A DNA stretch of 40,980 nt from Geomesophilobacter sediminis (GTDB lineage Bacteria > Desulfobacterota > Desulfuromonadia > Geobacterales > Geobacteraceae), in assembly GCF_016458275.1 (NCBI RefSeq), contig NZ_JAEMHM010000032.1, forward strand, positions 1 to 40,980. Reading direction: 5' to 3'. The notes under the pieces were generated by a model. The model was given only the letters and a program-made list of their open reading frames with translations, did not search any database and was not told the origin of the DNA. This document shows positions 18,819 to 26,763 of the stretch, one piece after another; the stretch's first letter is position 1, and each line of letters begins with the position of its first letter. The position numbers and the translations under genes were made by a program.

Positions 18819-19238
18819 TCAGGCTTCCTCTTCCTCGCCAAGAGCAATCTCCCGGTAGGCCCGATCCTCTTCAAAGCGCTTGGTCTGAGCCTGCTGTTTC
18901 TCCAGGTCGGACTTGCACTTGACACAGTGACGTGCGAAAGGAACGATTTTTAATCTTCCCATGGGAATTTCTTCCTCGCACTCTTCGCAGATCCCGTATT
19001 CACCCTCTTCAAGCCTTAAAAGCGCCTCATCAATGTTTCTGAGTTTCTCCCTTTCTCTGTCTCCAAGAAGAAGTCCTAACTCTCTGTCACGTTCACTGGA
19101 CGCTTGATCGTAGATGTCACCGCTAGGTTCATTCACGGGCAAGTCAGAGCCCGATTTCATTGCTTTGTTAATTTCTTGAAGAGTTTCTTCCTTCATCTTC
19201 AAGAGCATTGATTTTAGTTCTTCCGGCTTTTCTGTCAT
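18819..19238 (-). CDS. DksA/TraR family RNA polymerase-binding protein
   Basis: This 139-residue protein has an N-terminal coiled-coil region rich in Glu and Lys. A C4 zinc finger follows with Cys84, Cys87, Cys105 and Cys108, in CEECEEEIPMGRLKIVPFARHCVKC, and then an acidic tail. DksA-type proteins insert into the secondary channel of RNA polymerase and adjust transcription, often with ppGpp. Whether this one is the main DksA or a paralogue cannot be told from here. The gene is noticeably more AT-rich than its neighbours. It has its own strong promoter (19282-19309) and terminator, so it is a single-gene unit. Confidence 0.9.
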   Translation of the reverse strand: MTEKPEELKSMLLKMKEETLQEINKAMKSGSDLPVNEPSGDIYDQASSERDRELGLLLGDREREKLRNIDEALLRLEEGEYGICEECEEEIPMGRLKIVPFARHCVKCKSDLEKQQAQTKRFEEDRAYREIALGEEEEA

Positions 19239-19281
19239 GTAAAATTCACTCCGTATAATATCTGTGCCAAAAAGCGACGTA

Positions 19282-19309
19282 ATGATACAGCAATAAAAAG
19301 GGCTGTCAA
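19282..19309 (-). promoter_or_regulatory. Sigma70-type promoter of the dksA-like gene
   Basis: TTGACA (19309-19304) and TATCAT (19287-19282) are 16 bp apart on the minus strand, with a start near 19275 and a leader of about 37 nt. The -35 box is a perfect consensus and lies inside the loop of the rimO terminator. Confidence 0.82.
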
Positions 19310-19320
19310 GCTAAAAGCCC
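19297..19320 (-). terminator. Probable rimO terminator overlapping the dksA promoter
   Basis: Read leftward, GGGCT and AGCCC form a 5-bp stem around an 11-nt loop containing part of the -35 element, followed by TTTTT. The stem is short, so termination may be partial. Confidence 0.5.
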
Positions 19321-19321
19321 C

Positions 19322-20659
19322 CTAGTCTATGATCTCCCCGATAAGGTCGTAATCAGACGAATCGGTGATCTTTAATCGAACGATTTCGCCTACATTGGCA
19401 TTACCCGCCGTGATGTAAACCTGACCGTCCACATCCGGCGCCTGGCGCGAGCAGCGCCCCTTGAGCAGGAGTTCGGTCTCCTCTGAGTATCCCTCGACCA
19501 GCACCTCTTCCTCGGTGTCGACGAGGCTGCGGTTGTGCTTGAAGGAGACGCGCGCCTGGGTGCGCATCAGCTTCTTGTGGCGTTCCCGCTTGATCCGTTC
19601 CGAGACCTGGTCCGGCATCTCCGCCGCCGGGGTCCCCTCCTCCCGGGAATAACAGAAGACACCCAGCCGATCGAAGCGGGTCTCTTCCACGAACTGCAAA
19701 AGCTTTTTGAAGTCGTCGTTGGTCTCACCGGGAAAGCCGACGATGAGCGAGGTGCGGATCGCGATGTCCGGGATCTCGCTGCGCAGCTTCCCGATCAGGG
19801 TCCGGATCTGTTCCTCGCCGCTGCGCCGCTTCATCCTCTTCAGGATCGGGTCGCTGATGTGCTGGATCGGCAGGTCGAGGTACTTGCAGACCTTAGGCTC
19901 GGTCTTGATCAGCTCGATCAGCGAATCGGTGACCCCGTCCGGGTAGGCGTAGAGGAGGCGAATCCACTTGAGGCCGTCCAGCTTCGCCAGCTCCCGCACC
20001 AGGTTCTCGAGGCTCACGCCGTCGGAGAGATCGCGCCCGTAGGCGGTGATGTCCTGGGCGATGAGGTTGAGTTCCTTCACCCCGTTTTTGACCAGGGCAC
20101 GCGCCTCGGCGAGCAGGCTATCCAGGGAGCGCGACCGCATCGCGCCGCGCAGGGACGGGATGACGCAGTAGGCGCAGTTGTTGGAGCACCCCTCGGCGAT
20201 TTTCAGGTAGGCCGTATAGTACGGGGACGAAGGGAGCCGCGGCAGGTCGTCGTTGTAGACGAAGTTGGGGTCGCCGGTATAGCAGAGCTGTTCCGAGGTT
20301 CCCTTCTTCTCCGCGACGATCTCGGCGATCCGGGGATAGTCCCCGGTCCCCACGAAGATGTCGACCTCCGGGAGTTCCTTGGCGAGTTCCTGCTGGTAGC
20401 GCTGCGGAAGGCAGCCGGTGACGATGAGGAGCTGACAGCGGGCGTCGTGCTTGCGGTCGGCGAGGTCCAGGATGGTGTCGATGCTCTCCTGTTTCGCCTC
20501 TTTGATGAAGGAGCAGGTGTTGACGATGATGATATCCGCTTCGGTCTCATCGGTTGTGACCTCGTACCCCACGTTGGTGAGGTAGCCGAGCATGACCTCC
20601 GCGTCCACCAGGTTCTTCGGACAGCCCAGGCTAACCAGGCTTACTTTTTCCTTGGTCAT
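19322..20659 (-). CDS. rimO: Ribosomal protein S12 methylthiotransferase RimO
   Basis: This 445-residue radical-SAM enzyme adds a methylthio group to an Asp of ribosomal protein S12. The N-terminal cluster domain has Cys13, Cys49 and Cys83 (LGCPKN, NTCSF, TGCLPQ). The radical-SAM cluster is Cys158, Cys162 and Cys165 in [14 protein letters not shown]-terminal TRAM domain follows (about 380-445). The Pro-Lys-Asn after the first Cys and the overall pattern fit RimO better than MiaB. ATG 20659 is preferred because AAGGGG lies upstream; the longer frame to 20695 adds residues without homology features. Confidence 0.93.
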   Translation of the reverse strand: MTKEKVSLVSLGCPKNLVDAEVMLGYLTNVGYEVTTDETEADIIIVNTCSFIKEAKQESIDTILDLADRKHDARCQLLIVTGCLPQRYQQELAKELPEVDIFVGTGDYPRIAEIVAEKKGTSEQLCYTGDPNFVYNDDLPRLPSSPYYTAYLKIAEGCSNNCAYCVIPSLRGAMRSRSLDSLLAEARALVKNGVKELNLIAQDITAYGRDLSDGVSLENLVRELAKLDGLKWIRLLYAYPDGVTDSLIELIKTEPKVCKYLDLPIQHISDPILKRMKRRSGEEQIRTLIGKLRSEIPDIAIRTSLIVGFPGETNDDFKKLLQFVEETRFDRLGVFCYSREEGTPAAEMPDQVSERIKRERHKKLMRTQARVSFKHNRSLVDTEEEVLVEGYSEETELLLKGRCSRQAPDVDGQVYITAGNANVGEIVRLKITDSSDYDLIGEIID

Positions 20660-20700
20660 AAACCCCTTGGTTACTCTTGAGTTAGAAGTCGGCACCGGGG

Positions 20701-20728
20701 GGGGCAGGCACCGCGCGGTGCCGGCCCC
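20701..20728. repeat. GC palindrome between yajQ and rimO
   Basis: GGCACCGCGCGGTGCC (20707-20722) is a perfect 16-bp palindrome, extended by GGGGC and GCCCC arms across one A/G mismatch. There is no T-tract, so it is not a canonical terminator. It may shape the yajQ 3' end or the rimO leader. Confidence 0.5.
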
Positions 20729-20738
20729 TCCTGGTACG

Positions 20739-21224
20739 TTAGCTTCTGAAGTTGACGAACTGCATCTCCACGTCGAGATCCTTCGCCTTGAGGAGCTTGA
20801 TCACTTCCTGCAGGTCGTCGATGTTCTTGCCGGTCACCCGGACCTGATCGTCCTGGATCTGGCTCTGGACCTTGAGCTTGGACTCCTTGATCACCTGGCC
20901 GATATCCTTGGCCTTCTCCTTGGAAATCCCCTGCTGGATGGTCACGATCTGGCGGATCATCGAGCCGGAGGCGGGCTCGGCCTTGCCGAAGGTCAGTGCC
21001 TTCGGGGAAATCCCGCGCTTGAAGAACTTGGACTGCAGGATGTCGGCAATCGCCTTGAGCCTCATGTCGTCGTCGGCCAGGATCTTGATCGAGTCCTTCT
21101 CCAGGGTCACCTCGCTTTTGGAGCCCTTGAAGTCGTAACGCTGGCTGATTTCCTTGATGGTCTGGTTGACCGCATTGTCAACCTCCTGCATGTCCACCTT
21201 GGAAACGATATCGAATGACGGCAT
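20739..21224 (-). CDS. YajQ family nucleotide-binding protein
   Basis: This 161-residue protein belongs to the YajQ/UPF0234 family. The conserved start is [21 protein letters not shown], the core is [14 protein letters not shown], and the end is [13 protein letters not shown]. It has two RNP-like folds. Members bind nucleotides, and in Xanthomonas and Pseudomonas a homologue binds cyclic di-GMP and acts as a co-regulator. That would fit with the two GGDEF proteins of this window, but binding here is not shown. AAGGGGG precedes the ATG. Confidence 0.93.
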   Translation of the reverse strand: MPSFDIVSKVDMQEVDNAVNQTIKEISQRYDFKGSKSEVTLEKDSIKILADDDMRLKAIADILQSKFFKRGISPKALTFGKAEPASGSMIRQIVTIQQGISKEKAKDIGQVIKESKLKVQSQIQDDQVRVTGKNIDDLQEVIKLLKAKDLDVEMQFVNFRS

Positions 21225-21296
21225 TGGGTACCCCCTTACAAAGTAATGTGCATCCCCTATAGCATTCCCCCTACCCTGGCGGGCGGAGCAAAATTT

Positions 21297-22004
21297 TTAC
21301 CGTTTGATCACTTCCACGCCGGAGGGGACCTTGAATTCAAACTTGCTGCTGGAGATCCCCTTGTTGGTCTTCACGTTGCTGTACTCGATCCGGGTGATGT
21401 TGCCGACCTGGTCGGTCATGACCGAAGAGACGATCGGGAACGGGTAGCTCGGACGCCCGTGAGCGACGAACTTCTCGACCGCGTCGCCGCTGATGGTGAG
21501 CTGCAGCTTGGCGATGGCCGGGTTCTTCTGCTTCGGGGTGAGCTCGATGATGTAGTTCCCCTTCTTGTCCTTCTGCTCCGCGGCGAACTTGGCGTTGAAG
21601 TCGCGGGAGACGTGCCCCATCCCGGTGAGGTAGTTCAGGGCGACCGATTTCCCCCCCTCGAAGAGCTGGGCCATGCTCATCACCATCACCTGCTTGTTCT
21701 CCGGCAGGTAATACCAGACCTGTTTCCCGTTGCTCACGATCTGCTGCTTGGGACGGTCGTAGTTGAAGCGGAACAGGGCATTGGAACCGCTTCCCTTTTT
21801 GATGTAGAGCTCCCCGCCCCCCTTCTGCTCACGCTTGACCGAGCTGATGGTGGTCTTCTGGCTGAAAGCAGCCTGGACGTCGTTGAGGGTGCCGTACCCT
21901 TCCTCGAGGGTCTTCACCACCTGGTTCAGGTCGGCGGCGAATGCGGAGGTGGCGGCAAAGGCGAACAGGGAAACAGCGAGGCTCAGCGTTTTCAGCAGTT
22001 TCAT
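21297..22004 (-). CDS. lolA: Outer-membrane lipoprotein carrier LolA
   Basis: This 235-residue periplasmic protein has a signal peptide (cleavage after about residue 23, SAFA). The LolA fold has DLNQVVKTLEEGYGTLNDVQAAFSQ, the LFRFNYDRPKQQIVSNGKQVWYYLPENKQV segment, and the late ITRIEYSNVKTNKGISSSKFEF. It shuttles lipoproteins from the inner membrane LolCDE complex to the outer membrane; the CFI-box and lipoprotein genes in this window encode possible envelope clients. GAGAGAGG stands before the ATG. A hairpin (22033-22053) lies just upstream in the leader. Confidence 0.88.
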   Translation of the reverse strand: MKLLKTLSLAVSLFAFAATSAFAADLNQVVKTLEEGYGTLNDVQAAFSQKTTISSVKREQKGGGELYIKKGSGSNALFRFNYDRPKQQIVSNGKQVWYYLPENKQVMVMSMAQLFEGGKSVALNYLTGMGHVSRDFNAKFAAEQKDKKGNYIIELTPKQKNPAIAKLQLTISGDAVEKFVAHGRPSYPFPIVSSVMTDQVGNITRIEYSNVKTNKGISSSKFEFKVPSGVEVIKR

Positions 22005-22032
22005 TGGATTACCTCTCTCAAAAATTCATAAA

Positions 22033-22053
22033 GGCGACAGTGTTGGTGTCGCC
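22033..22053 (-). promoter_or_regulatory. Hairpin in the lolA leader
   Basis: GGCGACA and TGTCGCC form a perfect 7-bp stem with a 7-nt loop, ending 28 bp before the lolA start. Read leftward it is followed by TTTATG and then TTTTT further on. It could be a weak attenuator or a terminator for transcripts from cheA. Confidence 0.4.
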
Positions 22054-22154
22054 TCCGGATTACTCCCGATCACCCCCCAAAAGGGGGTACCGCTGCATTG
22101 ACCGGTCATTCTGCCATAAGTCGATTTTCGGTGCAACCCCATTTTCCCGGGCCT

Positions 22155-22187
22155 CTGCCGCAACGCGGTATACGTAAGTTGCGGCAG
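22155..22187 (-). terminator. Hairpin downstream of cheA
   Basis: CTGCCGCAAC (22155-22164) and GTTGCGGCAG (22178-22187) form a perfect 10-bp stem around a 13-nt loop containing GTATAC. It lies about 20 bp past the cheA stop. It lacks a T-tract in the leftward direction, so intrinsic termination is doubtful. Confidence 0.4.
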
Positions 22188-22209
22188 GAAATGAACCTTT
22201 TTCGCCCCT

Positions 22210-23844
22210 CTACATCAGCGTCGCCAGGTCGAGCACCGGGACGATCTCGCCGTCGCCCAGGATGGCGCCCCCGGCCACGCCGGCGACCTTGCCCAACGGC
22301 CTCCCGAGCGGTTTGATGTAGAGCTCGTGCTGCCCCAAAAGCTCGTCGACCACGAGCCCGAGCTGCCGACCCTTCACCTCGGTGACGAACACCGGCAAAA
22401 AGCCGCGCGGGAAACGCCCCAGCGGGAGCCCGAGGATCCGGTTCAGGCTCAAAACCGGAACCGGTTCGTCGCCGAGATAGAAGACCTGGCGCCCGCTTTC
22501 GCTGCGGATCTGCTCGCGGCGCAGCTCCACGCTGCGCTGCACCGCGCTCACCGGGACCGCCCCCTTGAATTTCCCGCAGCGCACCAGGAGCGCGTGCACC
22601 GTGGCGATGGTCATCGGCAGGCGCAGGGTGAACCGGCTGCCGCTTCCCACCTGCGAGTCGATGGCGAGGATGCCGCCCAGCCGGCGGATGGTGCTGTTGA
22701 CCGCATCCATGCCGACCCCGCGCCCCGACACCTCGGTCACCTTCCCCGCGGTGGAGAAGCCGGGAATGACCGAAAGCATGAGCGCCTGGCGCGGCGAGAG
22801 CATCGCCCCCTCGTCGGGATCGATGAGCCCCTTCTTGACCGCCGAGGCGATCATCTTGGCCGGGTCCATGCCGCGCCCGTCGTCGGTCACCAGGATGACG
22901 ACCTGGTCGCGGTCGCGGGTGACGGAAAGCGTCACCGTGCCGCGCTCCGGTTTCCCCAGGCTTTGGCGCTCCTCGGCCGGCTCCAGGCCGTGGTCGACCG
23001 CGTTTTTGAGGATGTGGTTCAGCGGCTCGCCCAGCTGCTCCAGGACCCCGCGGTCCAGGCCGATTTCCCGCCCCTCGATCACGAAGTCGGCCTGCTTGCC
23101 GCTTTTGCGGGAGACGTCGCGCACCGAGCGCTCCAGCCTCGGGCAGATGGCGTCAAACGGCATGAGCCGGACCCGGGCCACCTCATCCTGCAGGCTGCGC
23201 AACAGGCGGTTGGTCTCGGTCAGCGCCTCGTCCAGCCTGGAGGAGCTCACCTCGCGGGCGAGGCTCAGCAGGCGCTGCTTGTTGGTGAGGAGCTCCCCGG
23301 TCAGGTTCGCCAGGTGGTCCAGAAGTTCCGTCCTGACCCGGACCGTCGCCGGTTCGAATCCGGCCTCGGCAGGCGTTTCCCGCAGCGCTTCCCGTGCCGG
23401 CTCGGCAGGCGCGCCTACCTCCGGTTCGGGTGCCGGCTCGGGCGCCTTCGGTGCGGTGGCCTGTCCGGGGGAGTAGGAGGAAAGGCGCAGGGGAAGGTCT
23501 TCCGGGCCGCGCAGCGGGCGCTCCGCCTCCAGGTCCTGCATCATACCCTCGAGGAGGTCCGCCCCTTCCAAAAGGAGATCGCCGATGCCCCGGTCAAAGG
23601 AAAGCGCGCCGTCGCGAACCCGGACCATCAGGTCTTCCATGGAGTGCGCCAGCGCGACGATCGGCTCGAACTCCATGCTGAGCGCCATCCCTTTCAGCGA
23701 GTGGGCGGCACGGAACAGGGCGTCGACCTCGGGCTTCCCGCCGGCACCGGAGTCCAGGGCGACCACGCAGCGGCCCATCTCCTCGAGGTACTCCCGCGAT
23801 TCGGCAAGAAACAGCGCGCGGTACTGGGACATGTCCATAGTCAT
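22210..23844 (-). CDS. cheA: Chemotaxis histidine kinase CheA
   Basis: This 544-residue kinase has domains P1 (HPt, phospho-acceptor His48 in FRAAHSLKGMAL), a Pro/Glu/Ala-rich linker (about 125-165), P3 dimerisation (about 170-235), P4 ATPase (HILKNAVDHGLE, DDGRGMDP, SGRGVGMDAV) and P5 CheW-like (about 400-544). At this length the P2 CheY/CheB-docking domain is absent or reduced to the linker, and there is no receiver domain. It would be controlled by the adjacent MCP through CheW. The start at 23844 has GAGG 9 nt upstream. It is the last gene of the cheR-mcp-cheW-cheA operon. Confidence 0.93.
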   Translation of the reverse strand: MTMDMSQYRALFLAESREYLEEMGRCVVALDSGAGGKPEVDALFRAAHSLKGMALSMEFEPIVALAHSMEDLMVRVRDGALSFDRGIGDLLLEGADLLEGMMQDLEAERPLRGPEDLPLRLSSYSPGQATAPKAPEPAPEPEVGAPAEPAREALRETPAEAGFEPATVRVRTELLDHLANLTGELLTNKQRLLSLAREVSSSRLDEALTETNRLLRSLQDEVARVRLMPFDAICPRLERSVRDVSRKSGKQADFVIEGREIGLDRGVLEQLGEPLNHILKNAVDHGLEPAEERQSLGKPERGTVTLSVTRDRDQVVILVTDDGRGMDPAKMIASAVKKGLIDPDEGAMLSPRQALMLSVIPGFSTAGKVTEVSGRGVGMDAVNSTIRRLGGILAIDSQVGSGSRFTLRLPMTIATVHALLVRCGKFKGAVPVSAVQRSVELRREQIRSESGRQVFYLGDEPVPVLSLNRILGLPLGRFPRGFLPVFVTEVKGRQLGLVVDELLGQHELYIKPLGRPLGKVAGVAGGAILGDGEIVPVLDLATLM

Positions 23845-23858
23845 TACTTGATTCCTCG

Positions 23859-23888
23859 GACCGATCGCTCGGATCAGAGCGATCGGTC
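23859..23888. repeat. Perfect hairpin between cheW and cheA
   Basis: GACCGATCGCTC and GAGCGATCGGTC form a 12-bp stem with a 6-nt loop in the 71-bp gap between cheW and cheA. Further GGATC/CGGATC copies follow on the right. Stems in such positions often set the expression ratio of operon neighbours. Confidence 0.6.
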
Positions 23889-23915
23889 GGATCCGTCGGA
23901 TCGGGTACCTCTATG

Positions 23916-24335
23916 CTAGGGCTCCGCGGCCAGTTGGCTTTCCACCTCTTCCAAAAGCCCCTCCAACCGCAACAGGGTCATGGTGCCGAAATCGGTGTTG
24001 AGCGTGGCGGTCTCCCAGTGCCGCTCCCCTTCTGCCACCACCTCCACCGCCTCCTCCGGGACGATCGCCTTCACCTCGTCCACCCACAGCGCCAGGGCCG
24101 CAAGCTTGGGATCCAGCACCAGGAGTTTCCCGTCGTTTCGGCCGAGACTCCCGATGAAGGCGGCGAAATCGAGAATCGCGGTCAGGTTGCCGTGATAGTT
24201 CATCAGCCCCAGGATGGCTTCCGGCACCCGGGGGAGGGGAAAGAGGTCGGCCCGCTCCCGGACCTCGACCACCTCGCCCAGCCCCAGGGCGAACCCTTCG
24301 CCCCCGGCGGTGAAAAGGAGATACCGGCGCTCCAT
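23916..24335 (-). CDS. cheW: Chemotaxis coupling protein CheW
   Basis: This 139-residue scaffold protein links the MCP to CheA. It is a single CheW domain, starting RRYLLFTAGGEGFALGLGEVVEVRE, with LGLMNYHGNLTAILDFAAF in the middle and a DEVKAIVPEEAVEV strand, all typical. Its ATG shares one base with the stop of mcp (TGATG), so translation is coupled and the receptor and coupler are probably made in ratio. Confidence 0.92.
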   Translation of the reverse strand: MERRYLLFTAGGEGFALGLGEVVEVRERADLFPLPRVPEAILGLMNYHGNLTAILDFAAFIGSLGRNDGKLLVLDPKLAALALWVDEVKAIVPEEAVEVVAEGERHWETATLNTDFGTMTLLRLEGLLEEVESQLAAEP

Positions 24336-25654
24336 CAGACCCCCGGCTCCGACTCAGGGGGGGGCACCACGTCCGTCGCCTCGACCGGCGGCTCGTCGCT
24401 CAGCCGGAAACGCTCCACCGAGCGCAAAAGCTCCCCGGCCAGTTGCGTCAGCTCCTGCGCGGCCTGCGCCATCTCCTGCATCGCCATCGACTGCTCTTCG
24501 GTCGCGGCCGACACCTGTTCCGTGGCGGCGGCGTTGTCCTCGGCCACCCGGGCGATCTCGTCGACCATGGAGACCATCTTTTCGGCGCCGGTGTTCTGCA
24601 TCACCGACAGATCGGCGATGGAATTGGCCTTGCGCTCGGTCTCGACGACGGTGGCGACGATCTTGTTGAAGGACTCGATGGTGGTGTCGATGTTGCGCTT
24701 GCCTCCGGCGATGCTGCGCGAGCTCTCGGCAATGGTTTCCTGAAGGCGCTGGCTCCCCTGCTTCACGATGTCGATGGTCTCGACGATCTCGGTCGCCGAT
24801 TTCGAACTGTTGTCGGCGAGCTTTCTCACTTCCTCGGCCACGACCGCGAACCCCTTGCCGTAGTCGCCGGCGCGGGCCGCCTCGATGGAGGCGTTCAAGG
24901 CGAGGAGGTTGGTCTGGCGCGCCATCTCCACGATGAAGTCCGCCATCTTGCCCACCTGCTGCAGCTTGGCGTTGAGCTGGGCGAACTCCTTCCCGATCAA
25001 GCCGACCCCGTCGAAAAAGCTCTTCATCCGCTCCAGCGAATCGTTGGCGATCTCGCCGCCGCGCTGGGCGGTCTGGCTCGTCTCCCGGGCCGCCGTGGCG
25101 GTCTCCTTGGCCCGGCGGGCGATGATGTCCACCGAAACCGCCATCTCGTGGATCACCTTGGAGCAGCGGGTAACCATCTCCGACTGGGTCTCCGCGCCGC
25201 GGGAAATCTGCTCCACCGCCTGGGCCACCTCGATCGAGGAGACGTTCACCTCCTGGGCCGAGGTGGAAAGGCCGCGCGACGAGAGCGAGACCTTCTCCGA
25301 GGTGCCGCGGATCTGCTGGACCAGCACCTGGAGGCTTTCCATCATCCGGTTGATCGAGACGGCGAGGTCCCGGGTCTCGTCGGGGAATCGGGTGGGGGGG
25401 AGCTCGGCGCTGCCGGTGAGGTCACCGTCGCTGATCGCCTCGGCAGAGGCCTTCAACCGGGAGATGTTCCGGGTGAAGCTCTTGGAGAAGAAGGAGCCGA
25501 GGATGAGCCCCAAGGTCAGGGCGACCACGTAGGAGAGCACGTGGGTGACCTCCGGCGGGTAGCCGAGCTTGTCGACCCACTGCGGAACGAAGGCCACGGC
25601 GGCAACGACGGCGAGGAATCCGAGGATGAACTTGTACCCGATCTGGATGTACAT
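24335..25654 (-). CDS. Methyl-accepting chemotaxis protein without a periplasmic sensor domain
   Basis: This 439-residue protein has two N-terminal transmembrane helices (about 8-24 and 39-58) joined by only about 15 residues, so there is no room for a periplasmic ligand domain. A HAMP domain (about 60-113) and the long coiled-coil signalling domain follow. The hairpin tip is [33 protein letters not shown]-like. No CheR-docking pentapeptide is present at the C-terminus (ends ESEPGV). It may sense membrane state or act through partners. AAAGGAG precedes the ATG. It is coupled to cheW. Confidence 0.92.
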   Translation of the reverse strand: MYIQIGYKFILGFLAVVAAVAFVPQWVDKLGYPPEVTHVLSYVVALTLGLILGSFFSKSFTRNISRLKASAEAISDGDLTGSAELPPTRFPDETRDLAVSINRMMESLQVLVQQIRGTSEKVSLSSRGLSTSAQEVNVSSIEVAQAVEQISRGAETQSEMVTRCSKVIHEMAVSVDIIARRAKETATAARETSQTAQRGGEIANDSLERMKSFFDGVGLIGKEFAQLNAKLQQVGKMADFIVEMARQTNLLALNASIEAARAGDYGKGFAVVAEEVRKLADNSSKSATEIVETIDIVKQGSQRLQETIAESSRSIAGGKRNIDTTIESFNKIVATVVETERKANSIADLSVMQNTGAEKMVSMVDEIARVAEDNAAATEQVSAATEEQSMAMQEMAQAAQELTQLAGELLRSVERFRLSDEPPVEATDVVPPPESEPGV

Positions 25655-25813
25655 GGAGGCTCCTTTCCAGGGGCGGTCATTGGTCTATTTCCGGCTCTGC
25701 CCGGCCCAGCCGCAGCTGCGACAGGACCACCCGTTCCGTATCGGCGGGACGGGCGAAAACATGAGAAAACTCTGGCTCCGAAGGCGGCACATTATCTTAT
25801 CGCACCTCCCCCC

Positions 25814-26683
25814 TCACAGCACCCGGTAGATCCGCTCCGTGCTCGAGATCGGCTCGAAAAGCCGGCGCGTCGGTCCCACCAGCGTCTCGGCCTTCCCCAG
25901 GACCAGCACCCCGCCCGCCCCCAAGGCGCGGGCAAAGCCGGCGATGATCTCCTGCTGCCGTTCCCGCTCGAAGTAGATCAGCACGTTACGGCACAGGATC
26001 AGGTCGCTTGGGACGAAACGCTCGGAATGGTGCAGGTCCAGTTCCTGAAACTGCACCAGGGAGCGGATCTCATCCCTGAGCCGAAAGCGCTCCCCCTCCG
26101 GGGTGAACCAGCGCCGCAGCTGCTCCTCGCTCACCTCCCCCAGCCGCTCCGGACCGTAACTCCCTTGGGCGGCCCGGACCAGGGTGGCCGCATCGATGTC
26201 GGTGCCGACGATGCTCACCGGGCGGCGCACCAGGTCCGCGCGGAAGTTCTCCCGCAGGATGAGCGCGAGGCTGTACGGCTCTTCGCCGGTCGCACAGCCG
26301 GAACTCCAGATGGTGATCGGCCCGGGACGGCGGGCGAAAAGCTCCGGAAGCACCGCCTCGCGCAGCAGGGCGAAAACGGAGGGGTTGCGGAAGAAATGGG
26401 AGACGTGAATGGTGAGGACCGCCACGAGGCGTTCCAGTTCGGCCGGCGAGTCGTTCAGCAGCGCCAGGTAGCTCTCGGGTGACGGGGAAAAGGTGGCCTG
26501 GATCCGGATGTTGATGCGCCGCTTGACGCACTTGTCCTTGTAGCTCGTCAGGGTGAAGCCGTAGCACGCCTGGAGCAGGCGCGCGATGGCCTGGAAGGTC
26601 TCCGGCGCGATCTCCGGGTTGATCTCCCGGAAGACCGACGGGCGCTGAACGGTCCGCCGGAGGGGGCGAGATGGGGAGGTCAT
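25814..26683 (-). CDS. cheR: Chemotaxis protein methyltransferase CheR
   Basis: This 289-residue S-adenosylmethionine-dependent enzyme methylates Glu residues of chemoreceptors. An all-helical N-terminal domain contains KDKCVKRRINIRI. The SAM-binding Rossmann core has IWSSGCATGEEPYSLAL (about 124-140), followed by GTDIDAATLVRAA and DLILCRNVLIYF. No TPR or other fused domain is present. GGAG lies 7 nt before the ATG. It is separated from mcp by a 159-bp gap with no convincing gene. No cheB lies nearby. Confidence 0.93.
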   Translation of the reverse strand: MTSPSRPLRRTVQRPSVFREINPEIAPETFQAIARLLQACYGFTLTSYKDKCVKRRINIRIQATFSPSPESYLALLNDSPAELERLVAVLTIHVSHFFRNPSVFALLREAVLPELFARRPGPITIWSSGCATGEEPYSLALILRENFRADLVRRPVSIVGTDIDAATLVRAAQGSYGPERLGEVSEEQLRRWFTPEGERFRLRDEIRSLVQFQELDLHHSERFVPSDLILCRNVLIYFERERQQEIIAGFARALGAGGVLVLGKAETLVGPTRRLFEPISSTERIYRVL

Positions 26684-26728
26684 ACGGTTTCTCCGCTTGG
26701 GTTACGGATGCCGCAGGTCAAAAAGCAG

Positions 26729-26752
26729 AAAAGCCCCGCGGGCGGGGCTTTT
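26729..26752 (-). terminator. Intrinsic terminator of the aminotransferase gene
   Basis: AAAAGCCCCGC and GCGGGGCTTTT form an 11-bp stem with a tiny loop, 12 bp beyond the stop of the leftward aminotransferase gene. Read leftward the stem ends in TTTT and a second T-run follows (CTGCTTTTTG). Confidence 0.88.
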
Positions 26753-26763
26753 CCGGTTCCATG

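Noticed and set aside
25680-25790. Short leftward frame of about 40 codons in the cheR-mcp gap
   Set aside because: The ATG is too far (about 12 nt) from the nearest GGAGG, and the product shows no pattern.
22327-26482. Two long rightward frames opposite cheA, mcp and cheR
   Set aside because: All four leftward genes are recognised families; the rightward products have shadow composition.
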